DNA of 64,000 bases from positions 434,001 through 498,000 of the forward strand of contig NZ_QNUJ01000003.1 of assembly GCF_003574625.1 (NCBI RefSeq), read 5' to 3'. Within the stretch, counting starts at the first letter, position 1. Each line of letters starts with the position of its first letter. Positions 26,724 through 35,181 of the stretch are shown in pieces. Source of the stretch: Shinella zoogloeoides. Its GTDB lineage: Bacteria; Pseudomonadota; Alphaproteobacteria; Rhizobiales; Rhizobiaceae. The translations under genes and the position numbers were made by a program. The notes under the pieces were generated by a model. The model had not been told where the DNA came from and ran no database searches. It saw nothing but the letters and a program-made list of their open reading frames with translations.

Positions 26724-27577
26724 CCCTCTCCAAACCGATCACCAACGATATCAGGGACCTCATCGCGACCGTCGCCTGCGAGGCCGCGCGCGCCGCCGGC
26801 GCGGTGGCGCACCGGGGCTTCGTCGATGCCAGCCCGGAAAGCCTCGCGACCCAGCAGAAGGCCGGTTTCTTCGATATCGTGACGGCCTCCGACAAGGCCG
26901 CCGAGCGCGCCGCCTGCGACGCGATCTGGTCGCGCATTCCCGCCTCCCGCATCCTCGGCGAGGAAGGCGGCTGGCAGGGCGAAGGCGACACGACCTGGAT
27001 CATCGACCCGATCGACGGCACCAGCAACTTCGCCTCGGGCCTGCCCTTCTTCTGCGTCTCCATCGCCGCCTATCACAGGGGCGAGCCGGTCTGCGGCGTC
27101 GTCTACGATCCGGTGCGCGACGAAATGTTCGTGGCGGACCGGGGGCGGCTGACGCTCAACGGGGCCGCCGTCCCGCATTTCCTGCGCGGGCGCAGCGACC
27201 GGGAGGTCGAAGTGCTGACCAACGCGCCCTACGAGGGCGAGCGCCCCTCCCGCGCGGCGCAGGAGGCCCATGCCGACCTCGTCAATTCGTTCCGGGCCGT
27301 GCGCCGCCTCGGCTCCTGCGCCCTGCACCTTGCCTATGTTGCCGTCGGCCGCGTCGCCATCGCCTACGAATCCAAGTTCAGCGCCTGGGACATTGCGGCC
27401 GGCATCCAGCTCGTCCAGGCGGTGGGCGGTGAGGTCCATGCCCGCGACGCGGAAGGCCGCATCGTCGAGCCGCGGGAAGACACGCTCGGTTCCGTCAAAA
27501 GGCTCGTTGTGGCGCAGTCCGGTTTTGACTATCAATCGTCCTGCCTGTCGAAGCTGATTGCCGACGGCACGTTGTAA
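26720..27577 (+). CDS. Inositol-monophosphatase-family phosphatase (cassette B)
   Basis: 285-aa Mg-dependent phosphomonoesterase. It carries the full metal-site set: ILGEEGGW, IIDPIDGTSNF and FSAWDIAAGIQL. This is the classical inositol-monophosphatase pattern, distinct from the HisN-like phosphatase of cassette A, so the two proteins are not recent duplicates. Translational coupling with the ATPase gene (ATGA overlap) links dephosphorylation tightly to transport. Substrate unknown; sugar, polyol or inositol phosphates are the natural candidates. Confidence 0.87.
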   Translation: MTLSKPITNDIRDLIATVACEAARAAGAVAHRGFVDASPESLATQQKAGFFDIVTASDKAAERAACDAIWSRIPASRILGEEGGWQGEGDTTWIIDPIDGTSNFASGLPFFCVSIAAYHRGEPVCGVVYDPVRDEMFVADRGRLTLNGAAVPHFLRGRSDREVEVLTNAPYEGERPSRAAQEAHADLVNSFRAVRRLGSCALHLAYVAVGRVAIAYESKFSAWDIAAGIQLVQAVGGEVHARDAEGRIVEPREDTLGSVKRLVVAQSGFDYQSSCLSKLIADGTL

Positions 27578-27617
27578 CCTTGGCGCGAGAGAAGCCGATG
27601 CCGGAACGAAGGGGTCC

Positions 27618-28388
27618 ATGCTCGATCTGATCAGGCAATCCCTGTCGCAATTCACGCCCGCCGAACGCAGGATCGCCGAGGCGATCCTCGATACGCCGAG
27701 CACGGCCATCACATGGTCGATCACCGATGCGGCGCGGATCGCCAAGGTCAGCGAGCCTTCGATCATCCGCTTCTGCCGGCGGCTCGATTGCGACGGCTTT
27801 CCGGATTTTCGCCTGAAGCTCGCCCAGCAACTGGCCGTGCGCCAGGCGCCGGCGAGCCCGGCGGAAAACGGCGACGACCCGTTCACCGGCCTCGTCGACG
27901 ACATCTTCAACCGTGCGGTCGAATCCCTGCGGGAAGCCCGGCTCGACCTCGATCTCGACGGCTTGCGCCGCGCGGTCGACATGCTCGCCGCCGCGCGGCG
28001 CATCGATGTCTACGGCTATGGCGGGTCCGGCTTTCTCGCCAGCGAGGCGCAGCACCGGCTCGCCTCGCTCGGCATGGCGAGCGTCGCCTATGCCGACCCG
28101 ACGCTCCAGATGGTATCCGCCCCGCGCCTTACATCGCAGGACGTGCTCTTCGTGCTCTCCTTCTCGGGCCGCACGAGCTATCTCATCGCCAATATGGAAA
28201 TCGCCAAGAAGGCCGGCGCGCGGATCCTTTCCATAGCGCCCGGCGGCTCCGTCGTCGCCTCGCTCGCCGACGAGAACATCAACCTAAACGCCTATCGCGC
28301 CGCCAGCCACCCCCTCATCGTGCCGACCGGCCGCGCCTCGATGTACGTCCTCCTCGACGTGCTGTTCACGCTGCTGGCCCGGACCTAG
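27618..28388 (+). CDS. MurR/RpiR-family transcriptional regulator (cassette B)
   Basis: 256 aa. The N-terminal RpiR HTH (FTPAERRIAEAIL; ITDAARIAKVSEPSIIRFCRRL) spans residues 10-75. A SIS domain follows from about residue 125 with YGYGGSGFLA and the phosphosugar-binding loop FSFSGRTSYL. SIS domains sense phosphorylated sugars, supporting a phosphorylated ligand for the operon. ATG 27618 is preferred; an in-frame start at 27558 overlaps the phosphatase gene. The upstream palindrome at 22660 is its probable operator. Confidence 0.88.
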   Translation: MLDLIRQSLSQFTPAERRIAEAILDTPSTAITWSITDAARIAKVSEPSIIRFCRRLDCDGFPDFRLKLAQQLAVRQAPASPAENGDDPFTGLVDDIFNRAVESLREARLDLDLDGLRRAVDMLAAARRIDVYGYGGSGFLASEAQHRLASLGMASVAYADPTLQMVSAPRLTSQDVLFVLSFSGRTSYLIANMEIAKKAGARILSIAPGGSVVASLADENINLNAYRAASHPLIVPTGRASMYVLLDVLFTLLART

Positions 28389-28420
28389 GCGGACTGCCAA
28401 CCATCGAAAAATCATCGGCG

Positions 28421-28449
28421 GCACGAAGGACGCCCGTCGTCCTTCGTGC
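28421..28449 (+). terminator. Strong hairpin after the RpiR gene
   Basis: A perfect 12-bp stem (GCACGAAGGACG at 28421-28432, CGTCCTTCGTGC at 28438-28449) with a 5-nt loop lies 33 bp after the RpiR stop. It lacks a T-run but is the obvious end point of the cassette B transcript. Confidence 0.55.
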
Positions 28450-28498
28450 GTGCTCGATCGGTTAAAAACCGACGCGGCGGCTCTCCTGGATCGTTTTG

Positions 28499-28620
28499 TT
28501 GCGCATCATCGCAGCACGTGATGCGATTTTGCGCATCCCGGGCGGCGTTCCGGCGCGTTTTCATGCCTTCCTTCCGAATAGGGCTTGCTTCCGCCTGCGA
28601 TTGTGGCGGGATTGCGCATG
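28499..28620 (+). promoter_or_regulatory. Repeats upstream of the PAS-protein operon
   Basis: TTGCGCATC occurs at 28499-28507 and 28529-28537, with TTGCGCATG at 28612-28620. Around the first two lies a dyad, CGCATCA (28502-28508) and TGATGCG (28519-28525). The 285-bp gap between the RpiR and PAS genes otherwise shows only the hairpin at 28421 and a small dyad, CCATTC/GAATGG, just before the PAS start. Confidence 0.4.
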
Positions 28621-28673
28621 TCTTCTGGTGCAGATCCCCATGAAGGGGATCGCCATTCGGATCGGAATGGGGA

Positions 28674-29843
28674 ATGAAAGTACACGTACCGGGCACCGCC
28701 AATCTCGACGCCCTGCTGGTCGACTGGATCGACCATGACGGCCGCATCTGCGCCGTCAACGCGATGGAGGCGCGCGAGCTCGCCATCGCGTTACAGCAGG
28801 GCGAAAGCGTGCCGCTGGAGCGCATCTACAGCAGCACCTCAGCGCAGATGCTGCGCGGCGTCGCCCGCGACGGCCAGCCGTTCGTGTCCGGGCTCGCCGT
28901 CTGGGTGAATTCGCCGCAATATAGCGAAATCCCCATGATCGCCACCGTGGTCTCCGATCCGGGCCGCGGGCTCGCCGTCATCAAGCAGCCCTTGCCGGAA
29001 AGCGTGCTCGGCATCGGGCCGGAGCTTGCCGAGCGGGTGGAAATCCTTTCGCAGATGATCGGCGCGGCGACGGAAGCGTGCTGGTGCATCGAATTCCTCG
29101 AGCCGGTCGACACGGCGCTCGCCGAGGACGAGATCGTCGAGCGCATCTTCTCCAACCAGAGCCGCTGGCGCGCCTGCAACGAGGCGATGGCCCGGCTCTA
29201 CCGGGTGCCCGAAGGGCTCGATTTCAATATCCAGCCGGTCTCGCGCTATTTCCCGGCGACCGAGATCAACCGCCGCATGGTGCGCGACCTCGTGCGCTCC
29301 GGCTACCGCCTCGACCGCGCCGCCGCCGTCGACCGCCGGCATGACGACAGCGAAATGCTCGTGGAGAACGATTTCCGCGCCGCGATCAAGGATGGTTTCC
29401 TCGTGCGCCTATGGGGCACGACGCGCGATATCGGCGCGCACCGCCAGCGCGAGCAGCAGCTTGCCGACCGGGCGGACACGATGCAGGACATCCTGAGCGC
29501 CGCGCCGGACCCGATCCTCGTCATCTCCGAGGACGGCCTTCTGCTGGCGACCAACCCGGCGGCGGAGAGCGTCTGGGGGCGGACCGCCGAGCAGGTGCTC
29601 GGCCGGCCGCTGCAGCAGTTCATCGAAACGCGCAACGCGCTCGACAAGCTCCGGCAGGCGGCCCTTGCCGGCGAGGACAGCGACGGCGAATGCGACCTTG
29701 CCGTCATCGCCGCTGATGCCAGCCGTGACGTCTGGCGCTTCCGCGCCGCGCGCATCGAGGGCGAGATGCGCCGCTACGTGCTGACCGCCCGGCGCAAGAG
29801 CCGCCGCAGGACGCGCGGCCTTCTGCAGGAGGCCGCATCGTGA
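28674..29843 (+). CDS. PAS-domain sensory protein
   Basis: 389 aa, no signal peptide or membrane helix. The clearest domain is a C-terminal PAS at about residues 265-370 (MQDILSAAPDPILVISEDGLLLATNPAAESVWGR), with an earlier PAS-like region at about 120-255. No kinase, GGDEF, EAL or HTH output is visible; the tail is basic (ARRKSRRRTRG). It overlaps the downstream AAA+ regulator by 4 bp (ATGA), so the two are probably made in fixed ratio and may work as sensor and effector. The ligand is unknown. The Shine-Dalgarno spacing is poor (GGGG 2-3 nt before ATG). Confidence 0.72.
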   Translation: MKVHVPGTANLDALLVDWIDHDGRICAVNAMEARELAIALQQGESVPLERIYSSTSAQMLRGVARDGQPFVSGLAVWVNSPQYSEIPMIATVVSDPGRGLAVIKQPLPESVLGIGPELAERVEILSQMIGAATEACWCIEFLEPVDTALAEDEIVERIFSNQSRWRACNEAMARLYRVPEGLDFNIQPVSRYFPATEINRRMVRDLVRSGYRLDRAAAVDRRHDDSEMLVENDFRAAIKDGFLVRLWGTTRDIGAHRQREQQLADRADTMQDILSAAPDPILVISEDGLLLATNPAAESVWGRTAEQVLGRPLQQFIETRNALDKLRQAALAGEDSDGECDLAVIAADASRDVWRFRAARIEGEMRRYVLTARRKSRRRTRGLLQEAAS

Positions 29844-31240
29844 AATTCTACGCCAACGACCTCACCACATCCGGCCAGCGGCGCCTGCGTCCCTCCTTCA
29901 TCGACGAGCCGCAGTTCGGCGCCTTCCTCGAAGCCTTCCCCGACGGCGTGGCGCTGCTGGAGACCGACGGCACCATCAAGCTGGTCAACGGCAAGCTCGA
30001 ACTGCTGCTGAACCTCGCGCGCGGCGACCTCGTCGGCTCGGATCTGGCGAAACATGCCAAGACGGCCGGCCCCCTCGTCCAGAAGCTCGCGAGCGCCCTG
30101 CGGCAGCTCAAGCGCACCGAGGTTTCCGGCACGCTCAATTCGCAGCGCAACGTCACCGCCTCCATCGGCATCCTGCGCACGCCCGACGGCGGCGCCTATG
30201 GCGCGCTGCTGACGATGCGCGAGACCGGGCGGCACAGCCGCGGCTACGAGCGCAGCGATCATTTCCGCTTCGAGGCCGAGCCACTGCCGGCCGCCGGCGG
30301 CGGTGGCCCCGTGCTCACGCCGCGCCTCGGCACCATTGCGCGCCGGGCCGCGACCGCCATCGAGCGCGGCAGCGCCGTGCTCCTGACCGGCGAGACCGGC
30401 ACGGGCAAGACGGAGCTTGCCCGCTTCATCGGCAAGGCCGGCGCCTCCGATGCGCCGCCCTTCGTCCACGTCAATTGCGGCATGCTGAGCGACGCGCAGT
30501 TCGACGCGGAGATGTTCGGCATCGAGCCGGGCTCGTCGCTCGACACCTCGACGCGCGGCAAGCTCGGCTTCGTGGAGGCGGCCGACGGCGGCACGCTCTT
30601 CCTCGACCAGGTGACGGACCTTTCGCCCGTCTCGCAGATGAAGCTCGTCGCCTTCCTCGAAAGCCAGACCTTCAGCCGCCTCGGCTCGATGCAGCGGCGC
30701 AAGGCGCGCATCAGCCTCATCACCGCCACCAATGCCGACCTGCCGGACCTGATCGGGAGCGGCGCCTTCCGCCGCGACCTCTATTACCGCATCGCCGTCG
30801 TGACGCTGGAGCTGCCGGCGCTGCGGGACCAGCCGGAACTGGTCGACGCGCTGACCGAGAACGTGCTGCGGCGGCTCAATGCCGGCCGCACGCCGACGCT
30901 GCAGCTTTCCGCGGCCTTCAGCAAGCGGCTTTCCGCCTATGCCTTTCCCGGCAATGTGCGGGAGCTGACGAATATCCTCGAGCGCGCCGCGGCGAGCGCC
31001 GAGGACATGGCGCTCGCCGAGCATTTCATCGTCGCCGAGGGGGCTTCGTCACGGCCTACCCCTGCCCAACCGGTCGGCGATGGGGAGACATCGCCGCAGA
31101 GCTTCCGGGACCTGATGCAGGCCTTCGAAAGTTGGGTCCTGGAAAAATCCATCGCAGAGCATGGAAGCAAGAGAGGCGCCGCCAAGGCGCTCGGAATCGA
31201 TATCGCCACCCTCGTCCGAAAGACAAAGCGGGCGAAATGA
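29840..31240 (+). CDS. PAS-AAA+ regulator of the enhancer-binding type lacking the GAFTGA loop
   Basis: 466 aa. A PAS-like domain (about residues 25-130, LEAFPDGVALLETDGTIKLVN) precedes an AAA+ module with Walker A GETGTGKT (184-191) and a C-terminal Fis-type HTH (GSKRGAAKALGIDIATLVRKT). Where sigma-54 activators have GAFTGA, this protein reads GSSLDTS (231-237), and the Walker B acidic pair is D256-Q257 instead of Asp-Glu. The usual LRER motif is LRDQ. It therefore probably cannot activate sigma-54 polymerase and may act TyrR-like at sigma-70 promoters or as a repressor. It lies upstream of and in line with a PotF-like operon. Confidence 0.8.
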   Translation: MKFYANDLTTSGQRRLRPSFIDEPQFGAFLEAFPDGVALLETDGTIKLVNGKLELLLNLARGDLVGSDLAKHAKTAGPLVQKLASALRQLKRTEVSGTLNSQRNVTASIGILRTPDGGAYGALLTMRETGRHSRGYERSDHFRFEAEPLPAAGGGGPVLTPRLGTIARRAATAIERGSAVLLTGETGTGKTELARFIGKAGASDAPPFVHVNCGMLSDAQFDAEMFGIEPGSSLDTSTRGKLGFVEAADGGTLFLDQVTDLSPVSQMKLVAFLESQTFSRLGSMQRRKARISLITATNADLPDLIGSGAFRRDLYYRIAVVTLELPALRDQPELVDALTENVLRRLNAGRTPTLQLSAAFSKRLSAYAFPGNVRELTNILERAAASAEDMALAEHFIVAEGASSRPTPAQPVGDGETSPQSFRDLMQAFESWVLEKSIAEHGSKRGAAKALGIDIATLVRKTKRAK

Positions 31241-31268
31241 CCAACCAAAGACATGAAGGGGAACAAAC

Positions 31269-32327
31269 ATGTCTCTACTGCGCAGATCCGCAATTCTCGC
31301 CCTTGCCGCCGCAAGCCTCATCCCACAGACCCTCGTCGCGAAGGCCGGCGAGCTCAACTACCTGACCTGGGAGGGTTACGCGGTTGACGGCTTCATCTCC
31401 AAGTTCGAGGCCGCCTCGGACTGCAAGGTGACGGCCTCCTATGTCGGTTCGAACGACGACTTCGCCGCCAAGCTCGCCGCAGGCGGCGGCGTCTACGACA
31501 TCATCAGCCCCTCGCTCGATACCGTGCCGATGATGCGGCAGGCCGGCTTCGTCGCGCCGATCGACACGGCCAGGGTGGAAGGCTTCGACGGCATCTATCC
31601 GGAATTCTCCAAGCAGAGCGACGTGGTGGCCGATGGCGAGACCTGGGCCGTGCCACTGATCTGGGGCTCCGTCTCACTGATCTACCGTCCCGACAAGCTG
31701 GCCACCAAGCCGGATTCCATCTCCGTCCTGTTCGATCCCGCGCTCAAGGGCAAGGTCTCGCTCTGGGACGACAAGTCGGCGCTCTACTGGACGGCGCGCT
31801 ATCTCGGCTACGACAACATCTTCGACCTCACCGACGAGCAGCTGGAAGCCGTGAAGGCCAAGCTCATCGAGCAGAAGGCGCTGATCCGCAAATACTGGGC
31901 CTCGGCGGGCGAACTGACCGAACTGATGGCCAACCAGGAGGTCTATGTCTCCAACGCCTGGACGGGCCTGACCAGCAAGGACGTCAACAACCTCAAGAAG
32001 GGCTTCGAGGTCGTCGAGTTCACGCCGAAGGAAAAGGCCGAGGGCTGGATGGACTCCATGATGCTGGTGAAGGACTCGCCGAACGAGGAATGCGCCTACA
32101 AGTTCATGAGCTTCATGCAGTCGCCCGAGGGTCAGTGCGGCATCGCCCAGTCCACCGGCTATTTCCCGGTCAATCCGAAGGCCGTGCAGGGCTGCATGGA
32201 TGACCAGATGAAGAAGGAGCGCCAGGTCGACAATGTCGAGTTCGTCAAGAGCCTCGTCATGTGGCAGCAGCCCGTCCGCCTCGACAAGTATCTGGAAACC
32301 TGGAACGCCGTGAAGGCCGCGCCGTAA
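31269..32327 (+). CDS. Polyamine-type ABC transporter, periplasmic binding protein
   Basis: 352 aa with a signal peptide (MSLLRRSAILALAAASLIPQTLVAKA). The mature sequence is PotD/PotF-like: ELNYLTWEGYAVDGFISKFE, YDIISPSLDTVPMM, YVSNAWTGLTSKD. Paired cysteines near the C-terminus (EECAYKF, GQCGIAQS, QGCMDD) may form disulfides. It starts 28 bp after the AAA+ regulator gene, with AAGGGG upstream. Ligand inferred as a polyamine or other cationic amine. Confidence 0.85.
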   Translation: MSLLRRSAILALAAASLIPQTLVAKAGELNYLTWEGYAVDGFISKFEAASDCKVTASYVGSNDDFAAKLAAGGGVYDIISPSLDTVPMMRQAGFVAPIDTARVEGFDGIYPEFSKQSDVVADGETWAVPLIWGSVSLIYRPDKLATKPDSISVLFDPALKGKVSLWDDKSALYWTARYLGYDNIFDLTDEQLEAVKAKLIEQKALIRKYWASAGELTELMANQEVYVSNAWTGLTSKDVNNLKKGFEVVEFTPKEKAEGWMDSMMLVKDSPNEECAYKFMSFMQSPEGQCGIAQSTGYFPVNPKAVQGCMDDQMKKERQVDNVEFVKSLVMWQQPVRLDKYLETWNAVKAAP

Positions 32328-32336
32328 GGCCCCGGC

Positions 32337-32365
32337 GGGAAGCGCCCCGGAAGGCGGCGCTTCCC
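32337..32365 (+). other. Intercistronic hairpin after the binding-protein gene
   Basis: Perfect 10-bp stem (GGGAAGCGCC at 32337-32346, GGCGCTTCCC at 32356-32365), 9-nt loop, no T-run. It is in the same position, between binding-protein and next transporter gene, as the structures at 10479 and 23838. Confidence 0.6.
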
Positions 32366-32404
32366 GACACCCACGCGAGACATTTCAACAGACACGGGGA
32401 TCCG

Positions 32405-33496
32405 ATGACCTCCAACCCGATTGTAACGCTCGACGGCGTTGCGAAACGATATGGCGCATTCCTCGCCCTTCAGGAGACCGACCTTGCGATTGCCGAGGGC
32501 GAGTTCGTGACCCTGCTCGGCCCATCGGGCTGCGGCAAGACGACGACGCTCAGGCTGATCGGCGGCTTCGAGCAGGCGAGCGCGGGCCGCATCGCCATTG
32601 CCGGACAGGACGTGACGGACAGCCCGCCCTATCGCCGGCCGGTCAACACGGTCTTCCAGGACTATGCGCTTTTTCCGCATATGAGCGTGGCGGATAATAT
32701 CGGCTACGGCCTTTCGGTGAAGTCCGGCCGGGTGGCGAAGGCCGAGCGGGACAGGCGCGTCGCCGACGCGCTCGCCATGGTCGGGCTGGAGGGCAAGGCC
32801 GGCATGCGGCCCGGCGCCCTCTCGGGCGGCCAGCGCCAGCGCGTGGCGATGGCGCGCGCCATCGTGCGCCGCCCGCGCGTGCTGCTGCTCGACGAGCCGC
32901 TTTCGGCGCTCGACGTGAAGCTGCGCGAGGGCATGCAGGTGGAGCTGAAGCGCCTGCACCGCGAGCTCGGCATCACCTTCCTCATGGTCACCCACGACCA
33001 GAACGAGGCGCTGGCGCTCTCCGACCGCATCGTCGTCATGAGAGAGGGCCGCATCGCGCAGGTCGGCTCGCCGACGGATCTCTACGACCGTCCCGCCAGC
33101 CCCTATGTCGCGGATTTCATCGGCGGGGCGAACCTGGCGGATGCCGAGGCCCTCGGCGGCGGCGCTTTCCGGCTTGCGGGCGGCCAGGTGCTGCACAGCC
33201 GGCGCGGCGAAGCCGCCTGCCTTGCCGCCGGCCGCCATGCCAGCCTCGGCCTTCGCGCCGAGCACCTGCATGTCACGGCGGCCGGGGCAGAAAATACGCT
33301 TACCTGCACCATCATGGAGCGCCTGTTCCACGGCGACCGGCTGCGGGTCGAGCTCATGCCCGAAGGGACCACAAGACCGATCTTCGCGGAGCTTCCTCGC
33401 ACGGCCGTCCCGGCGGAGCTTGCGCCCGGCGACCGCGTGACGATCGGTATCGACCCCGCCGACGTATTGGTCTTCGAAGCGGAGGCCGGGCGATGA
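32405..33496 (+). CDS. Polyamine-type ABC transporter, ATP-binding protein
   Basis: 363-aa PotA/PotG-like ATPase. Motifs: GPSGCGKTTTLRLI (Walker A), VFQDYALFPHM (Q-loop), LSGGQRQRVAMARA (signature), VLLLDEPLSALD (Walker B), VTHDQNEALALSD (switch). The C-terminal TOBE_2 region starts near residue 275. ATG 32405 follows ACGGGG; the frame extends back into the binding-protein gene but without conserved sequence. The stop overlaps the PotB-like start by 4 bp. Confidence 0.88.
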   Translation: MTSNPIVTLDGVAKRYGAFLALQETDLAIAEGEFVTLLGPSGCGKTTTLRLIGGFEQASAGRIAIAGQDVTDSPPYRRPVNTVFQDYALFPHMSVADNIGYGLSVKSGRVAKAERDRRVADALAMVGLEGKAGMRPGALSGGQRQRVAMARAIVRRPRVLLLDEPLSALDVKLREGMQVELKRLHRELGITFLMVTHDQNEALALSDRIVVMREGRIAQVGSPTDLYDRPASPYVADFIGGANLADAEALGGGAFRLAGGQVLHSRRGEAACLAAGRHASLGLRAEHLHVTAAGAENTLTCTIMERLFHGDRLRVELMPEGTTRPIFAELPRTAVPAELAPGDRVTIGIDPADVLVFEAEAGR

Positions 33497-34362
33497 ACCT
33501 CACCCGCCGCACCTTCCCCGGCTTTGCCGCTCTGTTCTCGCTGCCGCTCTTCTGGGTCCTGCTGCTGATGGTCGTGCCCTATGCGATCATGATCTCGGTG
33601 GGCTTCTGGTCGCGACAGTTCCCGCTATTCTATCCGGATTTCCAGTTCGGCAACTACGCACAGATCGCCGCCGACCCGCAATATACCACCGTCATCCTGC
33701 GCACGCTGAAGATCGCCGCCAGCGTCACGCTCTTCTCGCTGCTGCTCGGCTATCCGCTCGCCTATTTCCTCGTCTTCACCGTCCGCTCGCGTGCGCTGCG
33801 CAACCTTCTCTACATGTCGGTGATCGTGCCGCTCTGGGTGTCCTACCTGCTGCGCGCCTATACGTGGAAGATCATCCTCGGCACGGACGGCGCGCTGAAT
33901 TCGCTGCTGGTCTCCACCGGCATCGTCTCGGCGCCGCTCGACATCTTTCTCTACAACCAGACCGCCATGGTGGTGACGCTGGTCTATATCTTCGTGCCCT
34001 TCATGGTCATGCCGCTCTTCGCGGTGCTCGACAACATTCCGCGCCGCCTGATCGAGGCCTCGGAAGACCTTGGCGTCGGCCCGTTCATGACCTTCTGGCG
34101 GGTGATCTTCCCGTTGTCGCTCGGCGGGGTCGTGGCCGGCGCGACCATGACCTTCTGCCTGTCCTTCGGCGATTTCGTCGCACCCGTGCTTGTCGGCGGG
34201 CCGGACGGGACGATGGTGGCGAACCTCCTGCAGACGCAGTTCGGCGCCGCACTCAACTGGCCGCTCGGATCGGCGCTCGCGACCCTCGTGCTCGCGCTGG
34301 TGCTGATCCTCCTGCAACTCTCCAGCCGCCTCGACCGGGCCGGCCGGGTCGATCTTTCCTAG
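33493..34362 (+). CDS. Polyamine-type ABC transporter permease (PotB/PotH-like)
   Basis: 289 aa, six predicted membrane helices. The BPD_transp_1 EAA loop is EASEDLGVGPFMTFWRVIFPLSLGG near residue 195. It forms the heterodimeric channel with the product of the next gene, which begins 9 bp downstream. The N-terminal LPLFWVLLLMVVPYAIMISVGFW is the usual first helix of PotB proteins. Confidence 0.88.
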   Translation: MNLTRRTFPGFAALFSLPLFWVLLLMVVPYAIMISVGFWSRQFPLFYPDFQFGNYAQIAADPQYTTVILRTLKIAASVTLFSLLLGYPLAYFLVFTVRSRALRNLLYMSVIVPLWVSYLLRAYTWKIILGTDGALNSLLVSTGIVSAPLDIFLYNQTAMVVTLVYIFVPFMVMPLFAVLDNIPRRLIEASEDLGVGPFMTFWRVIFPLSLGGVVAGATMTFCLSFGDFVAPVLVGGPDGTMVANLLQTQFGAALNWPLGSALATLVLALVLILLQLSSRLDRAGRVDLS

Positions 34363-34371
34363 GAGGGTGCC

Positions 34372-35160
34372 ATGCTGCGCTTGAGATGGTGGCAGAAGGG
34401 CATGGTGGGCGTCAGCCTCGGCGTGCTCGCCTTCCTCTACCTGCCGATCGTCATCCTCGTGATGTTCTCCTTCAACGACAGCAAGGTGACGTCCTTCCCG
34501 CTTTCCGGCTTCACGCTGCACTGGTACGAGGCCTTCCTCGCCAACGGCCAGATGCTGCGGGCGCTCGCCAACAGCCTGTGGGTCGCGCTCTTCGCGACGG
34601 CGCTCTCCGTCGTCATCGGCGTGACGGCGGCGCTCGCGCTCGACCGCTACGACTTTCGCGGCAAGCGGCTGTTCCAGAACGTCATCCTCCTGCCCCTCAG
34701 CCTGCCCGGCATCGTCACCGGCATCGCCATGCTGAACTTCTACAAGCAGATCGGCATTCCGCAGAGCCTGACGGCGGTGGTGATCGGCCATGCGACGGCG
34801 CTGCTCGGCGTCGTCGTCTCGCAGGTCATGGCGCGGCTCGCCAAGATCAACCGCCGCCAGTTCGAAGCCTCCGCCGATCTCGGCGCAACACCCTTCGAGA
34901 CCTTCCGCAATGTCACGCTGCCGGGCATCCGCAGCGCCATCCTCGGCTCGGCGCTCCTGTGCTTCACGCTGTCCTTCGACGAAATCCCCGTCACCTATTT
35001 CCTGACGGGCCGCGAGGTGACGCTGCCGATCTACATCTATTCGACGCTCCGGCGCGGCATCACGCCGGAAATCAACGCCATCGGTACGGTGATCGTCGCC
35101 GTGTCCTTCGTCCTCATCGTCCTCTCGGTCACGCTCCTGCGCGACCGCTACCAATCCTGA
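34372..35160 (+). CDS. Polyamine-type ABC transporter permease (PotC/PotI-like)
   Basis: 262 aa, six predicted membrane helices. It starts with MLRLRWWQKGMVGVSLGVLAFLYLPIVILVMFSFNDS, typical of PotC; the EAA loop is EASADLGATPFETFRNVTLPGI near residue 170. AGGAGG precedes ATG 34372. The aldehyde dehydrogenase gene follows after 21 bp, so uptake and catabolism are likely co-expressed. Confidence 0.88.
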   Translation: MLRLRWWQKGMVGVSLGVLAFLYLPIVILVMFSFNDSKVTSFPLSGFTLHWYEAFLANGQMLRALANSLWVALFATALSVVIGVTAALALDRYDFRGKRLFQNVILLPLSLPGIVTGIAMLNFYKQIGIPQSLTAVVIGHATALLGVVVSQVMARLAKINRRQFEASADLGATPFETFRNVTLPGIRSAILGSALLCFTLSFDEIPVTYFLTGREVTLPIYIYSTLRRGITPEINAIGTVIVAVSFVLIVLSVTLLRDRYQS

Positions 35161-35181
35161 TCCATGGAAGGGAGAACAAGC

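Noticed and set aside
29840-31240. Plain sigma-54-dependent activator
   Set aside because: The GAFTGA loop is absent and the Walker B glutamate is replaced, so the usual activator label is not supported.
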